IMG/VR virus record: IMGVR_UViG_3300009164_000209
Span: 1-32,752 of that record
DNA from: a virus
DNA: 32,752 nt
Strand: one strand, 5' to 3'
In this document: in pieces, positions 18,901 through 26,900 of the stretch
Layout: each line of letters starts with the position of its first letter
Position numbering within the stretch: the stretch's first letter is position 1
Translations under genes and position numbers: made by a program
The notes under the pieces: model-generated
The model's input: the letters and a program-made list of their open reading frames with translations, nothing else
The model's database searches: none
What the model was told of the DNA's origin: nothing

Positions 18901-19162
18901 TGGTACTCAATTTAAAGATAGAAGATATCAAAAATTGGTTAATATTAATCCAAATCCAGTACCATCATTGACACAATATGAATTTACTGATTATGAATAT
19001 TGTCCATCGGCAACTGATAATTTTATTACCTATACTTCATCTAATGGCGTAACATATAATACATTTATAACTTTATCAATTAAGATTGTAATGAGATCGG
19101 GTGATCCTACAATTTTACCAAGAGTTAAAGATTTACGTGTAATTGCATTGCCTGCGGAGTAA
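12941..19162 (+). CDS. Giant baseplate/virion structural protein, DUF4815-like (2073 aa)
   Basis: The largest gene in the window. Its N-terminus (FNYDPYYDDFNEDKNFMRVLF, then RPGYSVQARELTQLQTILSNQ and SGSPIIGGKI) is the recognisable start of DUF4815-containing proteins. In marine T4-like phages these sit downstream of gp8 and are thought to form the outer baseplate or fibre-attachment part, perhaps in place of T4 gp10 (inference). Residues 100-330 carry the repeated beta pattern of that domain (YIASIQDGVYYFKGQFVKV; IVLDPGKAYVGGYEFQT). The central region is Thr/Ser/Asn-rich beta sequence. Near 990-1030 is a helical IGAFENRIKQLEYYVTLNSLE segment, and near 1590 a LAETFYVDPARYPYGIYLNSVDLFF segment, both typical of the family. 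A GxGY module lies at about 1851-1925. GAGGA 4 bases before the ATG is a good ribosome binding site. Confidence 0.85.
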   Translation: MTTLFNYDPYYDDFNEDKNFMRVLFRPGYSVQARELTQLQTILSNQIEKFGNNIFKSGSPIIGGKISLDTAANYIILNAQYNNADIVPSDYLDKTIVSYNSTKLARAKVVAVDSIGTYPVLVIKYLSGDRFVETDELKIYGQNIFAQLRDTDAYGSSYIASIQDGVYYFKGQFVKVTPQFLVIELFYRIGTSTTINKQPSYKIGVEFESTIVDEIDDTSLLDPAQGAFNYQAPGAERFVINTSLSKRSLDSADVSSFFEVIRLVDGVKTKEIDYPIYSEIEKMLARRTYDESGNYTVDPFVISIEEGDSANGMFNIVLDPGKAYVGGYEFQTIAPTTIELSRAREVANTEGYDVSTNYESYVVLDNVYGTLDITSYPLLDVHSVAHTSVNTTTTAAYNSTKIGEIRANMMDYNDSTTLELGTTHSFTVHTFAANGVSITGTTQASGSNTRLINMPASFSATRSTDAYANMYFRVTDAGGTAISPVLIESSNATHIYLSSAWPIVPASNTFSIDSDFKNAESFVIKSGTTKTFGGSINSDSKDTATGFALITEPQRSSLVFDVPFPAMKPSTLTNMDFYAKKFYGNKTADAGGVVSISAEGTDTFSFCGSVGVISDSNIRDNIICMVRYDTTANATSGIAANAVLGLANNLFTVTAISSTNFEIDLNTAGAKVDLLINTKVNNAENASSGAIRGKQLIPATTGLNLHTKIPYELNTAGTQGTDILYSANSTGVTAVSGTGYVFPTIGSTFFDNTTELTNLRTPGKAVSLQVPDVLEIVRITDSRSPASNVTTAMLSSSTYDVTSNYDFDNGQRKTHYDHATITLKRGYSAPRGKVYVTYKYLSHQSAPSPQNDGLFTVDSYLKAGSNFTYDEIFYFNNKEDNKLVSLRSAFDFRPTRGVGTTTISGAVNPLPNQSLTSNFDYYLSRIDRVVVKQSRDFEVLTGTSAIKPIAPNVNLGDMLIYTLAIPAYTENVKEIRADFQNHRRYTMQDIGAFENRIKQLEYYVTLNSLERDATSTKITDANGLERSKYGILTDNFTSDSIKAPPNQIGFDNRCLIDGGELKPASLMRTINLKANTTLSTGELYGVNEQKIMMLSYTTSVLAQQPYATKSSPVAGALYGTFKGTMRLFPEFTGDVDSQTTAKVILNSTQGIENAFNFVNDAFKYIADNVKQWADDKDSPFAQIADSKWYQTRTEEGGTVYKYLGTGGFGHGEFWDPRQGKNTQGGQWGVYRAYNDNTYLTAGADLNQKQITTSASQQSSGEFVTDLAIQPYMKSKQVLFTTNGLRPSTTVYSFFDDVNVNKYVVVPNKVTMNANTTLIAGEPVLIASSTADLVANLVSLLSGGSSYKLGDIAVSETGSANVSIINQTGLSLVGKYVYGLDSGVTLTVSSVNDHRSGVGTVSGATIVLDGNASTTNDYYNGNTISIVHTSTSEVGIGEQFTISSYVGSTKTATLSATPTTQGSVVYSIGTNKTNKYGQAGGAFYIPTATFRSGQRNFRVTESFNNTYDGDSISFADKLYVASGLSVSKTELVDTVYNYDVDSKIIGTTTSDKLVSSRFAGANLLYTYNHDPLAETFYVDPARYPYGIYLNSVDLFFKAKDDSLPVWIQIRPTVNGTPSSDFWYPESVVTKVPSQVNISETPSVDDATTITNFQFYTPIFLKPGLYAVVVLTDSPDYILWEAEKGQVSTSNQYIGINPYIGTLYRSQNSMEYVPYINEDLMFRLNRCSFSTAAAQIVMQSEEQSVIYNVDKFRLLETSIVPTGTSVNYSVKANTISGTMETSYRPIVPQAVISFENDDLYAVGYRRKTLGYKGDFTIITELSTTDEAVSPIVSVEKSQLNIWENYVDDAEINSEDFTIVASGTGYGNSNVIVISSNTGTGFSGNLSCDASGNILSVYVSAVGSGYIDDYTITIGANTNYPAVAASGTNGSVVLNTEYDSSGGPCLARYITRQIQLAPGFDAGDLRVFLTANKPLGTSVDVFCKLLSGSDGTQFKDRRYQKLVNINPNPVPSLTQYEFTDYEYCPSATDNFITYTSSNGVTYNTFITLSIKIVMRSGDPTILPRVKDLRVIALPAE
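18491..18715 (+). repeat. GxGY-type beta module in the DUF4815-like protein
   Basis: About 75 codons encode FTIVASGTGYGNSN, NTGTGFSGNLS, ILSVYVSAVGSGYIDD and a final strand. The order of strands and GxGY turns matches the modules in gp6, the 932-residue protein and gp8. Confidence 0.55.
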
Positions 19163-19164
19163 TT

Positions 19165-19395
19165 ATGTTATTAAAAGTTGAAGGAACACCTTATTCTAAA
19201 GACACTAATAGTCATGCATTATTGGCGACTAATAGGTCTTTAATACAGGAAAATGAAGCACGAAAAAAACTTAGTAAAAGTATAACTGAGAAAAATAATG
19301 AAATAAATAGATTGAAGAATCAAGTTGAAGAAATGTCATCCGATATGAAAGAAGTCAAGTCGTTGTTAAATCAACTATTAGAAAAAAGTAGATAA
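19165..19395 (+). CDS. Small coiled-coil protein of the baseplate/fibre junction
   Basis: A 76-residue protein of unknown function. Residues 1-25 (LKVEGTPYSKDTNSHALLATN) look like a short folded or docking part. Residues 26-76 are a highly charged helix with clear heptads (INRLKNQVEEMSSDMKEVKSLLNQLLEKSR), so it should oligomerise as a coiled coil. Small proteins of this layout are common downstream of the DUF4815-type gene in marine T4-like phages, which is recalled family context rather than a computed match. It starts 2 bases after the previous stop and ends with a double stop (TAATAA) directly before the next ATG, in the same frame. It may help link the fibres to the baseplate or act in their assembly; this is inference. 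Confidence 0.72.
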   Translation: MLLKVEGTPYSKDTNSHALLATNRSLIQENEARKKLSKSITEKNNEINRLKNQVEEMSSDMKEVKSLLNQLLEKSR

Positions 19396-19398
19396 TAA

Positions 19399-22300
19399 AT
19401 GGCAATAACTAATATCACCAAAAATAATACAATAGATGAATGGCGAATTCAAACCAATCTGTCTGCTAATGCATTAAATACGATAGAAACTGGCAACTAT
19501 TCAAAGACAAATGGTACTTTTACACTTTCAGGTAATTCTAATTTATCAATTACTGCAAATGGTACTGCATTAACAGTTGCTAATGCAGTTTTATTTTCTA
19601 CTGATCTTGAAGTTGGTAAAAGTATAACACTTGGTTCTCAATCTTCACAAACTGGTAATTTAACTGTCGGTGCAAATACTTTCATATATGGTAAAGGAAC
19701 TGCACTCTACGTTGCTAACAATGTTTTAGCAAACTTAAATCTACAAGTAACTAATAATATTACAACAAGTAATATTTCAACAAATAATGATATTGCAATA
19801 GGTAGAAATGCATCTATTGTAAACAAACTAAGTATGACAGGTACTGGTAATGTAGTATTTGTCAATGTAGGTTCTGCAAGTATTAATACTGCATACTTGA
19901 CAGATATGGTAACAACAAATTCAAAATCAACAAGATCAACAATCTATGATACTTTAGATGTTGTTGGTGTTGCAACATATTCTTCAAATATTGTTGGTAC
20001 AAGTTTAAATTTAAGTGCTGTTGCTAATACACTTACATTAAATGTTAGAACAAATGGTACAGTATTTGGTAACTTAAATACAGGTAATACTGTAACTACA
20101 AATACAACACAAACAGGCAATCTAAGAGTAACTACTGCTGCTAATGTTGATGGTACACTTAGAGTAACTGGTGGTGCTAATTTAGATAGTACCTTAAGAA
20201 CAACTGGCGCAGCTAACTTAGATAGTACCTTGAGAGTAACCGGTGGTGCTAACTTAGATAGTACCTTGAGAGTCACCGGTGCATCAAACTTAGCAAGTAC
20301 CTTAAAAGTAACTGGTGGTGCAAATCTAGATAGTACCTTGAGAGTTACTGGTACTGCTAATTTAGATAGCACGTTAAATGTTGTTGCAAATACAACTTCA
20401 GGTAATCTCAATACACTTGGACTTACACATACTGCAACATTACGTTCTACTGGTCGTGCTGACTTTGCAACCACAGTGGATGTTGTTGGTAACACAACTT
20501 CGGGTAATGTAGTAACTGCAGGATTAACACACACAGGCACATTACGTTCTACTGGTCAAGCTGACTTTGCTACAATAGTTAATGTAACAGGAAACGTAAA
20601 TCCAGGTAATGTAGTAACTGCAGGATTAGTTCACACTGGAACTGTAAGAAGCACAGGTCGTGCTGATTTTGCATCAACTGTAGATGTTACAAGTAATACA
20701 ACTTCTGGTAACTTCGTGACTACAGGATTAACTCATACAGGAACATTAAGAACAACAGGTCGTGCTGATTTCTCTACTGTAGATTCAAGTTCTAATACAA
20801 CTGCAGCTAATTTTGTAACCACAGGTCTTACTCATAGTGGAACATTAAGAACAACTGGTGCAGCTAATTTAGAAAGTACCTTAAGAGTAACTGATTCAGC
20901 CAATTTAGATAGCACATTAAGAGTCACCGGTGCATCAAACTTAGCAAGTACCTTAAGAGTAACTGGTGCTGCAAACCTTGATAGTACCTTAAGAGTAACT
21001 GGTACTGCTAATTTAGATAGTGCATTACGTGTTGTTGGTATTGCAAATCTTGATAGCACATTACAAGTTACAGGTAATACTGATGTAGGTAATTTAAATA
21101 CTACTGGATTAGTATATGCTGGAACATTAAGAACAACAGGTCGTGCAGATGTTGGTGGAGCACTAACTGCAGGCGCAGTAACATTTACATCTGGACAAGT
21201 TACCGGTAATTTCTCTGTTGCTGGTGATTTTACAATTAATGGTAATACGGTATACAATTCACCCGCATTAACATTAAGTATTGCAACACCAAATCAAGAC
21301 GGTAAATTTAGTATCTATAGAACAAACAATAGTTTAAGTTTAGCAAATTCAGTTTCTCAAAATGCATCTATTCGTTGGAATGAATCAACTAAATATTTTG
21401 ACTTAACAACTGACCCAGCAAATACTGTTTATTTTCAAATCTTAGATTCTGGTCGTTTAAGTAGTGATTTAACAAATACTTCAACAACAATTATTGCAAC
21501 TGCATCTGCTGCAAACACATTAAACAATCGTGCAACATCTGCTGGTGTATATGCTAATGCTGCATACTTAAGTCAAAACACAAGTGGTGCATATGCCAAT
21601 GCTGCTTATCTAAGTCAAAATACTACAGGTGTATATGCTAATACTGCATACTTACATGCCAACGCTGCTTATTTAAGTCAAAACTCTACAGGCAATTATG
21701 CCAACAGTGCATATCTACATGCTAATAGTTCTTACTTATCACAGAATAGTTCTGGTCAATATGCCAATAGTGGGTATTTACATGCAAATAGTGCTTATTT
21801 AAGTCAAAACTCTACAGGCAATTATGCCAACAGTGCATACTTACATGCTAATGCGGCTTACTTAAGTCAAAATTCTACAGGCAATTATGCCAATGCAGCA
21901 TACACATTAGCAAATACAAAGTTTGCATCTGCTGGTGGTACTGTATCTGGTGATGTTGTAGTTACTGGTAATTTAACTATTTCTGGTTTAACAACATATG
22001 TAAATACAACAGAATTAAAAGTTGGTGATTCTATCATCACATTAAATGCAGATTTACCACAAATATCTGCACCAACTGAAAATGCAGGTATCGAAGTTGA
22101 AAGAGGAACTTCAGATAACGCTGCTATCATTTGGAATGAAACGACAGATAAATGGACATTTACTAATGATGGTACCATCTATAGTAATATAGGTTCTGCT
22201 GCTTCTGAAACATATTCTAACAGTGCCTATCTACATGCAAATAGTTCTTATTTGTCTCAAAACAGTTCTGGTCAATATGCCAACAGTGCTTATCTACATG

Positions 22301-23406
22301 CTAATAGTTCTTATTTGAGTCAAAATGCAACTGGAATATTTGCTAACGGTGCATATCAATATGCCAATAGTGCGGGGTCTTATGCTAATGCCGCTTTTGC
22401 ATTAGCAAATACAGTTAATACGAATGATACTGCCTCAAGAAGTTATGCTAATGGTGCTTTTGTTGCTGCCAATACTGCCGATCAAAGAGCAGTAACATCT
22501 GGTTCATATGCCAATTCTGCATATACACAGGCAAATACTGCAACTACTAATGCTGCTACTGCAGACCAAAGAGTAGTAACATCTGGTTCATACGCTAACT
22601 CTGCATATGCATTGGCTAATACCGTTAATACAAATGATACTGCGGCAAGAAGTTATGCTAATGGTGCTTTTGTGCAAGCTAATACTGCAACAACAAATGC
22701 CGCAACTGCCGATCAACGTGCAGTAACATCCGGTTCTTATGCTAACAGTGCATATGCAAAAGCAAATACTGCGGTTACTTCAGTAACAGGAACTGCACCT
22801 GTTGTATCATCGGGTGGTCTAACACCAGCAATTTCAATGGCAGCTGCAACTTCAACCGTCAATGGTTATATGACAAGTACCTATGCAAGTAAGTTGGATG
22901 GTATTGCTGCGAGTGCTCAACCAGGTACTGTAACTTCAGTTGCTACAGGTAATGGACTAAGTGGTGGAACAATTACAACTACTGGCACATTAACAATGTC
23001 TGGTTCATATACTGGTGATTTTGCAATCACAGGTAATTTAACCGCTACTGGTGATGTTACTGCATTTTATTCAGATCAAAGATTAAAGAAAAATATTACA
23101 CCAATTACAGATGCATTATCAAAAGTTAATACTTTAAGAGGTGTATTGTATCAAGGAAATGAAATTGCTGAATCTTATGGATATACTGATACCAAAATAA
23201 AAGTTGGTGTTATTGCACAAGATTTAGAAAAAGTATTACCACAAGTTGTCGTACCCGCTCCATTTGATACTGATAAAGAAGGTAATAGTATATCTGGAGA
23301 AAATTATAAAACTGTTCAATATGAAAAGATTGTTCCATTATTAATTGAGGCAATAAAAGAATTAACTGCCAAGGTAAGTGAACTTGAATCAAAGATAAAT
23401 AAATAA
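19399..23406 (+). CDS. Tail fibre with 12/34-residue repeats, YAN heptad shaft and C-terminal S74 chaperone
   Basis: A 1335-residue fibre. Residues 1-30 (NITKNNTIDEWRIQTNLSANALNTIETG) form a typical N-terminal segment of marine myophage fibres. Residues 241-603 contain 12-residue TLRVTGGANLDS-type and 34-residue TLRSTGRADFA-type repeats, probably a beta-structured shaft. A divergent copy of the fibre beta module lies near 609-700 and a clear copy at 841-935. Residues 715-840 and 935-1126 are YANxAx heptads. The C-terminus has a peptidase S74 intramolecular chaperone: S1225-D-Q-R-L-K1230-K-N-I, then VGVIAQDLEKVLPQVV, YKTVQYEKIVPLLIEAI and a final coiled coil. In endosialidases the equivalent Ser-Lys pair drives self-cleavage after trimer folding; cleavage here would release about 111 residues. 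The gene follows the double stop of the 76-residue gene. Likely a receptor-binding or structural side fibre. Confidence 0.88.
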   Translation: MAITNITKNNTIDEWRIQTNLSANALNTIETGNYSKTNGTFTLSGNSNLSITANGTALTVANAVLFSTDLEVGKSITLGSQSSQTGNLTVGANTFIYGKGTALYVANNVLANLNLQVTNNITTSNISTNNDIAIGRNASIVNKLSMTGTGNVVFVNVGSASINTAYLTDMVTTNSKSTRSTIYDTLDVVGVATYSSNIVGTSLNLSAVANTLTLNVRTNGTVFGNLNTGNTVTTNTTQTGNLRVTTAANVDGTLRVTGGANLDSTLRTTGAANLDSTLRVTGGANLDSTLRVTGASNLASTLKVTGGANLDSTLRVTGTANLDSTLNVVANTTSGNLNTLGLTHTATLRSTGRADFATTVDVVGNTTSGNVVTAGLTHTGTLRSTGQADFATIVNVTGNVNPGNVVTAGLVHTGTVRSTGRADFASTVDVTSNTTSGNFVTTGLTHTGTLRTTGRADFSTVDSSSNTTAANFVTTGLTHSGTLRTTGAANLESTLRVTDSANLDSTLRVTGASNLASTLRVTGAANLDSTLRVTGTANLDSALRVVGIANLDSTLQVTGNTDVGNLNTTGLVYAGTLRTTGRADVGGALTAGAVTFTSGQVTGNFSVAGDFTINGNTVYNSPALTLSIATPNQDGKFSIYRTNNSLSLANSVSQNASIRWNESTKYFDLTTDPANTVYFQILDSGRLSSDLTNTSTTIIATASAANTLNNRATSAGVYANAAYLSQNTSGAYANAAYLSQNTTGVYANTAYLHANAAYLSQNSTGNYANSAYLHANSSYLSQNSSGQYANSGYLHANSAYLSQNSTGNYANSAYLHANAAYLSQNSTGNYANAAYTLANTKFASAGGTVSGDVVVTGNLTISGLTTYVNTTELKVGDSIITLNADLPQISAPTENAGIEVERGTSDNAAIIWNETTDKWTFTNDGTIYSNIGSAASETYSNSAYLHANSSYLSQNSSGQYANSAYLHANSSYLSQNATGIFANGAYQYANSAGSYANAAFALANTVNTNDTASRSYANGAFVAANTADQRAVTSGSYANSAYTQANTATTNAATADQRVVTSGSYANSAYALANTVNTNDTAARSYANGAFVQANTATTNAATADQRAVTSGSYANSAYAKANTAVTSVTGTAPVVSSGGLTPAISMAAATSTVNGYMTSTYASKLDGIAASAQPGTVTSVATGNGLSGGTITTTGTLTMSGSYTGDFAITGNLTATGDVTAFYSDQRLKKNITPITDALSKVNTLRGVLYQGNEIAESYGYTDTKIKVGVIAQDLEKVLPQVVVPAPFDTDKEGNSISGENYKTVQYEKIVPLLIEAIKELTAKVSELESKINK
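20119..20370 (+). repeat. 36-bp (12-residue) coding repeat array 1
   Basis: Seven consecutive 36-bp units encode [TN]LRVTGGANLDS-like dodecamers (residues 241-324 of the 1335-residue fibre). Variable positions fall mostly at residues 4, 6, 7 and 12 of the unit. Some units are almost identical in DNA, others differ by synonymous changes. Confidence 0.85.
20437..20841 (+). repeat. 102-bp (34-residue) coding repeat array
   Basis: Four units of 34, 34, 34 and 33 residues, each TLRSTGRADFA(T/S), then TVDVxxNTTSGN, then (V/F)VTxGLTHTG. The unit equals two 12-residue repeats plus a 10-residue piece. The region therefore looks like a compound form of the flanking 12-residue arrays. The fourth unit has lost one codon. 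Confidence 0.8.
20842..21057 (+). repeat. 36-bp (12-residue) coding repeat array 2
   Basis: Six 36-bp units encode TLRVTGAANLDS-like dodecamers (residues 482-553 of the 1335-residue fibre). The TLRVTGASNLAS unit at 20914-20949 is nearly the same as the one at 20263-20298 in array 1, which suggests internal duplication of the array. Confidence 0.82.
21541..22776 (+). repeat. YANxAx heptad shaft (21-bp period) in the 1335-residue fibre, split by a beta module
   Basis: Two blocks (21541-21918 and 22201-22776) encode 7-residue repeats such as YANSAYL/HANSAYL/SQNSTGN and SYANGAF/VQANTAT/TNAATAD/QRAVTSG, with a nearly invariant Asn at the fourth position of each heptad. The part between them encodes the SGD..TGNL fibre beta module. 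Confidence 0.8.
23071..23406 (+). other. S74 intramolecular chaperone domain, predicted self-cleavage point
   Basis: The codon for Ser1225 (23071) opens the SDQRLKKNI motif of the S74 family. Downstream GVIAQDLEKVLP and the final VSELESKI helix complete the domain. By family analogy, cleavage would occur just before this serine, with K1230 as the partner residue. Confidence 0.82.
23394..23405 (+). promoter_or_regulatory. Candidate T4-like late promoter (GATAAATAAATA) before the 110-residue gene
   Basis: Two overlapping TAAATA cores lie across the end of the S74 fibre gene. With T4 spacing, transcription would start near 23407-23411, leaving a short leader that still holds the AAAGGA ribosome binding site. 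Chance occurrence in AT-rich DNA cannot be excluded. Confidence 0.35.
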
Positions 23407-23410
23407 TAAA

Positions 23411-23424
23411 AGGAAACAATCTTG
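23411..23424 (+). promoter_or_regulatory. Ribosome binding site that selects a TTG start
   Basis: AGGA at 23411-23414 lies 7 bases before TTG at 23422. The first in-frame ATG is far inside the protein, beyond the conserved EITIEQGATF segment, so TTG is the only reasonable start. Confidence 0.7.
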
Positions 23425-23754
23425 GCTGCTTTTTCAGAAATTACTATAGAACAAGGTGCAACATTTAGCACAACTATCAATGTTGATGATAGTTCAGGAA
23501 ATGCTATAAATTTATATGCATATAGTGCCAATTCTCAAATGAGAAAATCATATTATTCTTCTACTGCATATACAATTAATTCTAGTGTTACTGGAACAGC
23601 AAATGGTGAAATTACTTTAAGCATGACTGCAGCTAATACCGCAAATTTGAGTGCTGGTCGTTATGTTTATGATTTAAAAATAACTTCACCCACCAATATT
23701 GTGACAAGAGTTGTTGAAGGAATCGCCACAGTATTGCCTTCAGTAACGAGATAA
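23422..23754 (+). CDS. Small virion structural protein, Ig-like/BppU-N-like fold (TTG start)
   Basis: A 110-residue beta protein. The N-terminal EITIEQGATFSTTINVDDSSGNAINLYAYSANSQMRKSY pattern (QG.tf...i.v.d.sG...dL.gy...aqmRksy) is a recurring small domain in phage baseplate and fibre loci, probably Ig-like and similar to the N-terminus of baseplate upper proteins. The second half alternates strands with Asn/Thr turns (GEITLSMTAANTANLSAGRYVYDLKIT) and ends in VVEGIATVLPSVTR. No cysteine is present and no signal peptide is seen. Translation must start at TTG, with AGGA 7 bases upstream. It is followed 2 bases later by another small gene. Both are probably accessory virion proteins bound near the fibres; the exact role is unknown. 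Confidence 0.75.
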   Translation: MAAFSEITIEQGATFSTTINVDDSSGNAINLYAYSANSQMRKSYYSSTAYTINSSVTGTANGEITLSMTAANTANLSAGRYVYDLKITSPTNIVTRVVEGIATVLPSVTR

Positions 23755-23756
23755 TA

Positions 23757-23984
23757 ATGGATATAGGTCGTGTAAGAATAACACCTGCTGTAAGAACAAC
23801 TATAGCAGATCCAAATTATAAACCAAAACCAAATGTTGCCATATCTGAATTAAATGGAGTTAATATAACAACCAAAACTCAAGGTGATGTTTTAGTGTAT
23901 GATGCAAATACAGACAATTACATATCATCACCACTTAGTGCTGGTGCAATATCAATTACTAGTATTAAAGGTGGAACTTTTTAA
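23757..23984 (+). CDS. Small fibre-associated structural protein (75 aa)
   Basis: Unrecognised at family level, but the pattern ISELNGVNITTKTQGDVLVYDANTDNYISSPL resembles the short LsDLnDV...dGdvLvYd...y segments found in fibre proteins of marine T4-like phages. The N-terminus (GRVRITPAVRTTIADPNYKPKP) is basic and Pro-rich, and the C-terminus ends in ITSIKGGTF. It starts 2 bases after the previous stop, and its TAA overlaps the ATG of the following 1444-residue fibre (TAATG). This suggests coupled, perhaps stoichiometric, synthesis. It could be a fibre connector or a detached head piece of the next fibre; both are inference. Confidence 0.7.
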   Translation: MDIGRVRITPAVRTTIADPNYKPKPNVAISELNGVNITTKTQGDVLVYDANTDNYISSPLSAGAISITSIKGGTF

Positions 23985-26900
23985 TGGCAACTACCGAAAA
24001 TACAGTAATACAGATAAAATTTTCAGAAGCAAATTCTGCACCTGTTACATTAAATGTTGCAGAGTTAGCTTATTCTTACGTTAGTAATACACTTTTTATT
24101 GGTAACACAACTAATAGTGCTATAATTATTGGTGGTAAATTATATATTGATCGTTCAAATAGTTCTTATATACAAGCTAATGCAGCATTTAATGCTGCTA
24201 ATAATGCTGCTAATAATGCTGTAGATACTTGGGTAAGAAGTGCTGCCAATAGTGCAAGTTCTTATGCTAATAGTGCATTTAATGCTGCTAATAATGCTAC
24301 CGATACATGGGTAAGAAATGCGGCTAATAGTGCAAGTTCTTATGCTAATAGTTCTTATACATTTGCAAATACTGTAAACACATATGCTTATAGTGCATAT
24401 GCTTTTGCAAATACAGCTAATACGTATGGTTATGGTGTTAATGATTTACAAAATACAAATATAACATCCGCATCATCATATGCCAATGGTGCTTTTACAT
24501 TTGCAAACACGGTAAATACTTACGCATATAGTGCATATACTTTTGCCAATACATCAAATACGTATGGTTATGGTGTCAATGCCTTACAGAATACAAATAT
24601 AACATCCGCATCATCATATGCCAATGGTGCCTTTACTTTTGCCAATACTGCTAATGGGTATTTTTATGGTGTTAATGCTCTACAAAATACCAATATAACA
24701 TCTGCATCATCATATGCCAATGGTGCATTTACTTTTGCCAATACTGCTAATGGGTATTTTTATGGTGTTAATGCTCTACAAAATACCAATATAACATCGG
24801 CTAGTTCATATGCCAACGGTGCATTTACGTTTGCTAACACTGCTAATGGTTATTTCTATGGTGTTAATGCGTTACAAAATACCAACATAACATCAGCTTC
24901 AAGTTATGCAAATGGTGCTTTTACTGCCGCTAATACTGCAGACCAAAAAGGTGTAAATGCTGGGTCTTATGCAAATAGTGCATATGGTGTTGCTAACAGT
25001 GCAAGTAGTTATGCGAATGGTGCATTTGCATCTGCCAATACAGTAAATGTATATTCTTCTAATGCATATTCTTTTGCTAATACTTCCAATAGTTATTTCT
25101 ATGGTGTTAATGCGTTACAGAATACCAACATAACATCAGCTTCAAGTTATGCCAATGGTGCATTTGCGGCCGCTAATACTGCCGATCAAAAAGGTGTAAG
25201 TGCCGGTTCTTATGCTAATGGTGCGTATGGTGTTGCTAACAGTGCAAGTAGTTATGCGAATGGTGCCTTTACTGCTGCAAATACTGCCGATCAAAAAGGT
25301 GTTAGTGCAGGTTCATATGCCAATGGCGCTTATCAGTTTGCTAATAGTGCAGGTTCTTATGCTAATGGTGCTTTTGCTGCGGCAAATACAAAGTTTTCTT
25401 CATCTGGTGGTACGATATCTGGTGATACTACAATCACTGGTAATTTAACTGTTTCTGGTAATGTAACATATGCTAATACTATAACAGTAACTCTTGGTGA
25501 TAATATTATCACCCTTAATGCAGATTTACCACAAGCATCACAACCATCAGAAAATTCTGGTATTGAAATTGAACGTGGCGCACAACCTAATGCTCAATTT
25601 TTATGGATTGAATCTGCGGGTAAATGGTCAGCAAACAACGGTAATACTTTATTTTATATTGGCGCTGAGTCTGATGGTTCATATGCCAATAGTGCATATC
25701 TTCAAGCCAACTCTGCTTATCTGAGTCAAAATTCTACAGGTAATTATGCTAACTCTGCATATGGGGTTGCTAATAGTGCATCTAGTTATGCCAATGGTGC
25801 CTTTACTGCTGCTAATACTGCAGATCAAAAAGGTGTTAGTGCAGGTTCATATGCCAATGGTGCATTTGGTATTGCCAATAGTGCATCTAGTTATGCCAAC
25901 GGCGCATTTACTGCGGCTAATACTGCCGATCAACGTGCCGTTACTTCTGGTTCATATGCTAACTCTGCATATACTCAAGCCAATACTGCAACTACTAATG
26001 CGGCAACTGCAGATCAAAGAGCAGTAACATCAGGTTCTTATGCTAACTCTTCATTTGGTGTTGCTAACAGTTCATCTAGTTATGCAAATGGTGCCTTTAC
26101 TGCTGCTAATACTGCCAACACAAATGCTATAAGTGCTGGTTCATATGCGAATTCTGCTTTTGCTCTTGCTAATAGTGCTGCTGCGGGTTCTGTAGATGCA
26201 TGGGCAAGAAATGCAACCAACGCTGCTTCTTCATATGCTAATAGTGGTTTTGTTCAAGCAAACACAGCTAATACAAATGCCATAAGTGCAGGTAGTTATG
26301 CTAATTCCGCATATGCATTTGCTAATACAATTAATACTTATAGTTATGGTGTTAATGATTTACAAAATACAAATATAACATCTGCATCATCATATGCCAA
26401 TGGTGCCTTTACTGCTGCTAATACTGCCAACACTTTAGCACAAGCCGCATTTGATATTGCTAATACTGCCGCAGCGGGTTCTGTAGATTCATGGGCAAGA
26501 ACATCTGTCAATAGTGCTTCTAGTTATGCTAATAGTGCTTTTGCACAAGCCAATTCTGCTTGCACATATTCACAATCAGCGGGTTCATATGCTAACTCTG
26601 CATTTACTAAAGCCAATACTGCAAACACTTTAGCACAAGCCGCTTATGATGCTGCCAATAGTATTAGTTTAACTGGCAATACAATTAATTTAGGATCCAA
26701 TACTGTTGGATTATTAGTTAGTAATGCAGTTACACTTACAACAACAACTAAAGTAACAGATGGTCTTGCTCTATTGAATAACGTATTGGGTAAATTAGTG
26801 CCTGCATCACCAACACCATTTCCAGGTGCAACATCATTATCCATTAGTAGTTTGACAACAACCTATCGTATAACAAACTATACTCAACCAGATAACACTA

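Noticed and set aside
19944-20540. Antisense open frame of about 200 codons opposite the 12/34-residue repeats
   Set aside because: It mirrors the codon structure of the sense repeats, has no ribosome binding site, and its product is a repeat of the same Val/Leu/Pro pattern. It is a shadow of the fibre gene.
25200-26027. Plus-strand frames of 70-95 codons in another frame within the 1444-residue fibre
   Set aside because: Their Met/Leu/Val-rich products arise from the shifted reading of the GCTAAT/TATGC heptad codons. They have no start signals and sit inside a well-supported gene.
24161-26659. CRISPR-like regular repeats
   Set aside because: Period is 21 or 96 bp, the repeats are in frame and translate to protein heptads, and there are no unique spacers of constant length.
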